Of a stretch of DNA of 64,000 bases, positions 63,167 to 64,000 are shown one piece after another. Origin of the DNA: Bacteroidales bacterium. Its GTDB lineage: Bacteria; Bacteroidota; Bacteroidia; Bacteroidales; JAADJA01. Under the pieces are notes generated by a model that was not told the origin of the DNA, did no database searches, and was given only the letters and a program-made list of their open reading frames with translations. Position 1 is the stretch's first letter; each line of letters starts with the position of its first letter. The translations under genes and the position numbers were made by a program. The stretch covers positions 1 to 64,000 of the forward strand of contig JAGQVE010000006.1 in NCBI GenBank assembly GCA_020438105.1. The letters run 5' to 3'.

Positions 63167-64000
63167 ATGGCAAAAAAAGTGATCATCGGATTATCGGGTG
63201 GCGTTGATAGCAGCGTTGCAGCGTACCTCTTGAAAGAACAGGGCTACGATGTGGAAGCACTGTTTATGATCAACTGGAAAGATTCAAGTGTTACCCTTCG
63301 CGGCGACTGCTCCTGGGAGGAAGACATAATCATTGCGAAGCTGGTAGCCAAAAAGCTGGACATCCCTTTGCATGTGGTTGATTCGAGTGAAGATTACATG
63401 AAAAAGGTGGCCGATTATATGTTTGCCGAATACGAAAAAGGCAAAACCCCCAACCCCGATGTGCTGTGCAACCGCGAGATCAAGTTTGACGTGTTCATGG
63501 ATAAAGCCCGTGAGATAGGGGCTGATTTCTTTGCCACCGGGCATTATTGCAGGAAAGAAACTACGGAGGTTAACGGTAAAAAAGTTTATCGCTTGCTGGC
63601 CGGTTCCGATCCTAACAAAGATCAGAGTTATTTCCTTTGTCAGTTGTCACAAGATCAGCTCAAAGATGCGCTTTTCCCAATCGGCCATATGCTGAAACCT
63701 GAAGTGCGTGAGCTGGCAGCAAAGCTTGATCTGGCATCTGCCGATAAGCGGGACTCACAGGGGATCTGTTTTGTGGGGAAGGTTGATCTGCCTACTTTTT
63801 TACAGCAAAAACTCAAACCCAGAGAGGGTGATATAATTGAGATCCCTGCTGCAACAGTAATTGAAAAGGATAAGAACATTGCCAGTGACGATCTTGATTT
63901 GGTGTGTGCCGACAGACAATTCCATTGCGATGAAGGGATCGTGAAAGGCAAACACAAAGGGGCGCACTATTACACCATCGGTCAGCGCAAAGGGCTGGAT
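63167..64000 (+). CDS. mnmA: tRNA 2-thiouridylase MnmA (3' end beyond the window)
   Basis: 278 residues are visible, the frame stays open to the window end. MnmA adds sulfur at U34 of tRNA Lys, Glu and Gln. The ATP-PPi loop is [15 protein letters not shown] (8-22), the first catalytic Cys is in [11 protein letters not shown] (about 102), DKDQSYFL-like text appears as [11 protein letters not shown], and the second catalytic Cys is in [10 protein letters not shown] (about 200). The window ends at [12 protein letters not shown], with roughly 80 to 100 residues missing. ATG 63167 directly follows a strong promoter. Confidence 0.95.
   Translation, partial: MAKKVIIGLSGGVDSSVAAYLLKEQGYDVEALFMINWKDSSVTLRGDCSWEEDIIIAKLVAKKLDIPLHVVDSSEDYMKKVADYMFAEYEKGKTPNPDVLCNREIKFDVFMDKAREIGADFFATGHYCRKETTEVNGKKVYRLLAGSDPNKDQSYFLCQLSQDQLKDALFPIGHMLKPEVRELAAKLDLASADKRDSQGICFVGKVDLPTFLQQKLKPREGDIIEIPAATVIEKDKNIASDDLDLVCADRQFHCDEGIVKGKHKGAHYYTIGQRKGLD

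Overview
The window looks like a chromosomal segment of an environmental member of the Bacteroidota, probably Bacteroidales/Marinilabiliales-like. Direct evidence is five secreted proteins ending in type IX secretion (T9SS) sorting domains, several genes preceded by the Bacteroidota promoter signature (TTTG or TTG, 18-21 nt, then TAnnTTTG), Tat-exported Gfo/Idh/MocA oxidoreductases with DUF1080 lipoproteins, and a gliding-phylum style RprX/LytS regulatory repertoire. I see no rRNA, tRNA, CRISPR array, phage module or intact transposase.

Layout. 1-2011: tail of an upstream gene, a GNAT acetyltransferase, and a divergent GtrA / family-2 glycosyltransferase pair. 2008-13899 (all minus): a signalling island with a class III cyclase-TPR protein, an OmpR-type regulator, a REC-kinase hybrid, a single-domain receiver, a 1711-residue CheB-CheR-PAS-kinase fusion and a RprX-like kinase. 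13954-15172: GIY-YIG protein and a T9SS cargo. 15348-24400 (all plus): a carbohydrate block of two DUF1080 lipoproteins, a DoxX membrane protein, three Gfo/Idh/MocA dehydrogenases and a TIM-barrel isomerase, with palindromic repeats, a GxxExxY gene relic and a duplicated DUF1080 gene end. 24511-30721 (minus): one tightly packed operon running from a large T9SS protein through rsmE, a DUF4159 protein, a beta-hydroxyacid dehydrogenase and a BtpA-family protein to a methyltransferase. 30919-35798: TPR protein, T9SS cargo, and an ECF sigma factor coupled to a membrane/beta-barrel protein.

35880-39250 (plus) is a molybdenum cofactor operon (moeA, moaA, moaC, MOSC-MogA fusion). 39277-42095 is a LytS/LytTR-type two-component system. 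42317-47123 holds a VWA protein, a DivIC/FtsB-like septum protein, a Mrp/NifU iron-sulfur pair and an AbgT transporter. 47127-49199 is a GH29 alpha-L-fucosidase lipoprotein. 49483-53080 is a three-gene biotin-dependent acyl-CoA carboxylase operon (biotin carboxylase, carrier, carboxyltransferase). 53082-57394 has an orphan Hpt protein, a sigma-54 activator and gyrB. 57600-64000 has a repeat protein, an S9A prolyl oligopeptidase lipoprotein, a T9SS propeller protein and the start of mnmA, cut by the window end.

The most coherent unusual system is the carbohydrate block at 15348-23603. Exported dehydrogenases, DUF1080 hydrolases (annotated as 3-keto-disaccharide hydrolases), an exported sugar isomerase and a membrane DoxX protein together suggest a periplasmic oxidise-then-cleave pathway for glycosides, with DoxX as a possible respiratory link. 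This is inference from gene content. The block also carries clear rearrangement scars: a truncated GxxExxY gene inside inverted CGCAGAG-type repeats, and a second copy of the DUF1080 3' end left downstream of an intervening T9SS gene.
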